Shown here: in pieces, positions 60,520 to 64,000 of the stretch
Position numbering within the stretch: position 1 is the first letter of the stretch
Layout: the number at the start of each line of letters is the position of its first letter
Assembly: GCA_948567375.1 (NCBI GenBank)
Contig: OX419760.1
Location: 8,680,001 to 8,744,000, forward strand
Source: Lunularia cruciata
Lineage: Eukaryota; Streptophyta; Marchantiopsida; Lunulariales; Lunulariaceae
Direction of reading: 5' to 3'
DNA: 64,000 nucleotides
Program-made: the position numbers and the translations under genes
The notes under the pieces: model-generated
The model's input: only the letters and a program-made list of their open reading frames with translations
Told to the model about the DNA's origin: nothing
Databases searched by the model: none

Positions 60520-61900
60520 TTGCCATAGCAATCCTACCACTCCGTAACTCCGGATGTAGGTCAAAGCATCAATCACTAGAGTGACCATATCTATTACAAT
60601 GCTCACATTGTCTCTACGCTGGCTATGATGCACTAGAGGTATCCAGTCCGATGCTCTGAGTAACCTCTCTCCTATGGTGAGGTCCACCACAAGTCCAACA
60701 AGCAACACCACCACTCATTGGCTGTTGTTGACCCAAAAATGAAGGTAGGCCCTCCACTTGCTCCATAGGACCTAGGTTGTCCACCATGTTCTCAAAAACC
60801 AACTAGGTGTGGTGCACTCTACTACACTCCAGAAGAAGTCACAGTTGTGGATGAGGTCTCCCTACCAAATCTAGATGTCACCACTCTCTCCTCTACCATC
60901 TTGAGCTCAATATGCTTAGCCAAACCAATTACCACCTCCAAAGTAGGCAAAGTAGCCTTTAATAACACAAGCAAGCAAAGTAGCCTATAACAATGTACCA
61001 TCATCAACTCTATGTTGCAACTCTATGTCTAGTATCCCATACCAAAATTGGACTGCCTTGGCCTCAATAACTCCTTGAGTGAAACCGATCAGCCGCCTCA
61101 TGCAAGTGTATGCCTCACATAGGCTCTCTCTAGCCTTCCACTAGAACTCTTACAAGCTCCTCAGCTTGTCAGTCCACACTCCTTGGTAGTTCTACCTCAA
61201 ACACTAGAAGAACTCCACCTTGGGGTTAAACCTTGGTACTACACCACCTTCTGTAGCGGTACCTCCACTCATAGTAGCACTATCTCCAGCTAGTGCACCT
61301 CCACTAGCTCCACCAATGCTACTTGAGTTAGAACTCATGGGTACACCCGATCTACCCCTAGCAACCAAGCCTAAAGTGATGGAAATATATTAGAGACCAA
61401 TATTGCTTCCATTACTCAATCTCCTCTAAGTAAACTCTCCTAGACTCATGGTAGTCGTCCATTGGGAGACCCTCCAAGTGCTAAAATAATCCCTTCTATG
61501 CCATGAAAGGTATGAACAAAGTCGGGTTCCGCATCTATTGCAGATCACACAAACTATCAAACTCCTAGATGAAGTCATCTAACTCAATGGTATCCACTAT
61601 ACTAGAGTAACGCCTAGGGCCTTTGGAGGCCCCATAAATCTCATCCATGTACCACAACAATGGTGCGGACACGCCAAGTGCACTCTCAACTGAATCAACT
61701 CCTATGTCAAACTCCAACTCAAAATCAATCTCCCCCCTGATTGAGACTTGAGATACAGGTTGATACCAAGTGCCACTTTGAGTAAACCCACTACATATTG
61801 CAAGGCAATCTCTTATGGAGTTCCCAAAGAACTCCTTTGTGACAAAATAATAACAAACTGCCAACCGCAACCACAAGTACCCCACCAAGAACCAACACCA
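60520..61900 (-). pseudogene. Element G gag region with zinc knuckles
   Basis: Near 60,540-60,600 the minus strand encodes a CX2CX4HX4C-type cluster (QCEHCNRYGHSS...). A second Cys/His cluster (CWTCGGPHH) lies about 90 bases upstream in element sense. Upstream sequence is a diverged capsid region. The frame is broken. Confidence 0.6.
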
Positions 61901-62862
61901 CCAACTGAATAATATCAATTACCAACACCAACTGAGCACCACCAAGTGCCAATACCAACATAACACTACCCACTAATGTAACTCTAATTGAGATAACTAC
62001 ACTAGGGGAAAGTGCAACATGTAACCTGCAATCACAATATGCACTCTCACGGTCTGCAAGTCATCACTTCTTGCCTCACTGGAGAGAAATAAAGGTAGTC
62101 TGATTGGTAATCACTCCAACCTCACCACCAAGAGCACACCAAAGCACCAATGCTCTAAATTTAGGGCACCTCACACAAACATGATGCATAAACATGAAGT
62201 AGAGAACGAAGTAGGTCCATTCATAAGAAATTTAAATGAAAACCCTCCATCTCATAAAGCACCACAGGATTGACTCAACAACCATTTGGCATTTGATATA
62301 ATAAGAGTTCTTATCTACATCTTAAGCTACAAGGATCACCAAGAATGGGATCAAACTGCCTCTCCTAGCCAAAGCTATAAGTGTATAAATAATCGTGGGC
62401 CAATCACTAGGACAACAAGTGAAGGTGTATAAGGTGGCTAGGGCACCAATCTAGGAACCAAAGATCTAGGGGATCAAACCCTATTGTGCACAATCTAGTA
62501 GGATGGGTAGATTTTGCCAAACAACAACCAAGTTCTATTCTAAACTAGCTAGCCTCATGCCAGCAAGCGGGCTTGCTGGCCTTGGCCCTTCTAGGCCTTC
62601 ATAGCCTCTCATAGCCCATAGTCATATGTCTCAAATCCTCTTAATGTTGAAATTCAGCCAAACAAGACCTTTCTTCTTGCCACTTCAAACCTTCTCCAAA
62701 TTTGGCAAAACTCCTCCAAATCTGGCCAGAATTTTAACATAAACTCCAAAAAAAATCTGACATAAACCCTAAAGTTGGTTGACTGCCAAATCCTTTGCTA
62801 ACTCTTCATTTGAGCCAAATTGAAAAAATGGATTTCTCCAAATCACAAATTCACGGGAGTGG

Positions 62863-62980
62863 GTTTCCAACTCCACCTTCAATTTCACATTTTGAGCCCA
62901 ATTTGCAACAAATTGGTCTTTTTTTCCACCTTCAATTTCACTTTTTGAGACCAACTTGCAACAAATTTGGTCTTGCTTTG
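62863..62980. repeat. Tandem duplication of about 60 bp in the leader of element G
   Basis: Two adjacent copies share CCACCTTCAATTTCAC, TTTTGAG and TTGCAACAAAT. They lie in the untranslated leader between the LTR head and gag. Confidence 0.7.
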
Positions 62981-63205
62981 ACCTCATGAGCTCAAAATCA
63001 CACCTACAGCTTGAAAATTACCTATCTTTGCTCAAAATTTGGCCAATGTTTCCGCACACCGTCTACCTTACTGCCAAATTTGCATCAATCAATGAGCTTC
63101 TGCACACCAAGGAAAACCTGAACTACCAACAATCCACCAAGGTTGGAGATATCACTAACACTTACAGTTCCTACACCCGATTTCCCCTTGACCTTACTTC
63201 TTTGA

Positions 63206-63658
63206 TGTAATCAGTTTGTTTACACAACTTGACTTACACTCAACTCATATCAGTACTTGATTTGTCACTCTATAAACTATCAACAATTGGGCATTTATTA
63301 CAGTCAAGCCACACTCACTCTAGCTAAGAGAATCCAAGTGATGCTTGTCAACCTCTGAGTACCCTAGCCAAGAACTCAAAGGCTCAACATGAAAGAAGTG
63401 AGCTCTCTAGAGCTGCACTTCAAAAGTATACCGCTAGACTTGAGCTAGGTCTGAAACCCTAATGGTCCCACTAATGGCACATCCTACGGTGCAAATAGTG
63501 CAAAGTGACAGTGGGCCCATCATGAAGTCAATAGCCCAAACACAAAATTTGACCATCGAAAAGTAGTCTTTGAGTGATTGTTACAATACCTCTAACTACT
63601 ATCATTGCAACTCTAGTGTGCATGCAATCTAGATACAACACTACAAATGGCGTGACAA
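63206..63658 (-). repeat. LTR head fragment of element G
   Basis: It begins TGTAATCAG and matches the full LTR from its start to the base equivalent to 54,279. The remaining 105 bp found in the full LTR are absent here but are present at 53,291-53,395. Confidence 0.85.
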
Positions 63659-64000
63659 TTCCCATTCCCTCAACTTTGATGCATGCACCTAGCTCTCTCA
63701 CTATTATCCATATCTTAGATTCCTCTCCATCTCATCTTCACCCTTATTACAAGACTAAAATCAAGCAAAACTTCTTTAAATGAGAATCTACAACCAATTG
63801 TTTCTAGCTTGACAAAACTTGCACTGGATGATTTCTTATCTTGTTCACCATCAAGAAGATTCATTTTTGTAACTATGTATGGGTTATTTATACACTATTT
63901 GAGGACAACTTGTAATTCCTTGATCAAAGTATTGAAACCATTGAGATGGTGACTTTGCTGATCCTTGTGATTTGAGGTCTTATGATGAAGCTCTACAATA
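63659..64000. other. Unassigned right flank
   Basis: AT-rich sequence that no longer matches element G. No domain is recognised. It could be the continuation of the Copia element H or ordinary intergenic DNA. Confidence 0.4.

Larger units (their letters stand above)
53291..63658 (-). mobile_element. Old Ty3/Gypsy element G with permuted LTR order
   Basis: From left to right: an LTR tail (53,291-53,395), a full LTR (53,396-54,385, itself carrying a nested solo LTR), an internal region of 8.8 kb with gag-pol on the minus strand, and an LTR head (63,206-63,658). Head and tail break at the same LTR position to within two bases. A polypurine-like tract (ACTAGGGGGTGA, minus strand) abuts the full LTR. 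The integrase and RNase H wording places it outside chromoviruses and near lineages known from early-diverging green plants. The full and partial LTRs differ at roughly 16%, so it is old and heavily broken. Confidence 0.78.

Overview
This window looks like nuclear DNA of a land plant, probably a non-flowering lineage (bryophyte, lycophyte or fern grade). A short gene island is flanked on both sides by AT-rich, deeply nested LTR retrotransposons. The evidence is GT-AG introns, a plant-type C53/CDK5RAP3 gene, a SEC13 gene, Ty3/Gypsy chromoviruses with initiator-tRNA-Met primer sites, and a second Gypsy lineage whose integrase and RNase H wording I associate with early-diverging green plants. The species is not determined.

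Left arm, about 1-32,900. This is a stack of Ty3/Gypsy elements. One young chromovirus (790-6423, minus strand, LTRs about 97% identical) sits inside the 3' part of an older plus-strand element (1-789 plus 6424-8219). That element in turn abuts a truncated LTR of a chromovirus relic (8220 onward). The relic is split by a second complete but old element (9652-15973) and by a complex around a non-chromovirus element (18381-23381, with an extra solo LTR inside it). A minus-strand element with a long extra 3' open region (about 25,062-30,049) and a 5'-truncated chromovirus (30,050-32,874) follow.

Centre, about 32,900-48,570. The flanks hold solo LTRs at 34,335-34,773 and 35,113-35,710. The gene island has two convincing host genes, both on the plus strand. 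C53/CDK5RAP3 (37,359-41,979; ten exons, 560 codons) is the ER-phagy and UFMylation adaptor, and its disordered region carries four ATG8-binding-like motifs. SEC13 (43,933-44,847; one exon, 304 codons) is a COPII-coat and nuclear-pore beta-propeller. Both act at the ER and their base composition is clearly less AT-rich than the arms. The rest of the island shows no supportable gene.

Right arm, about 48,570-64,000. It holds a solo LTR, a fragment of a Mutator-like transposase, a near-perfect 55-bp hairpin, a broken Ty1/Copia element, and a large old Gypsy element (53,291-63,658, minus strand). The last element's LTR parts are in circularly permuted order, as if a two-LTR circle had been opened inside one LTR. 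A chromovirus solo LTR with a perfect 5-bp target duplication lies in its left LTR, and the matching empty site is still visible in its right LTR.

The most interesting signals are heat-shock-element-like GAAnnTTC arrays just upstream of a TATA box in every better-preserved chromovirus LTR, the permuted Gypsy element, the extra 3' region in one Gypsy family, the hairpin at 50.4 kb, and the motif layout of C53.
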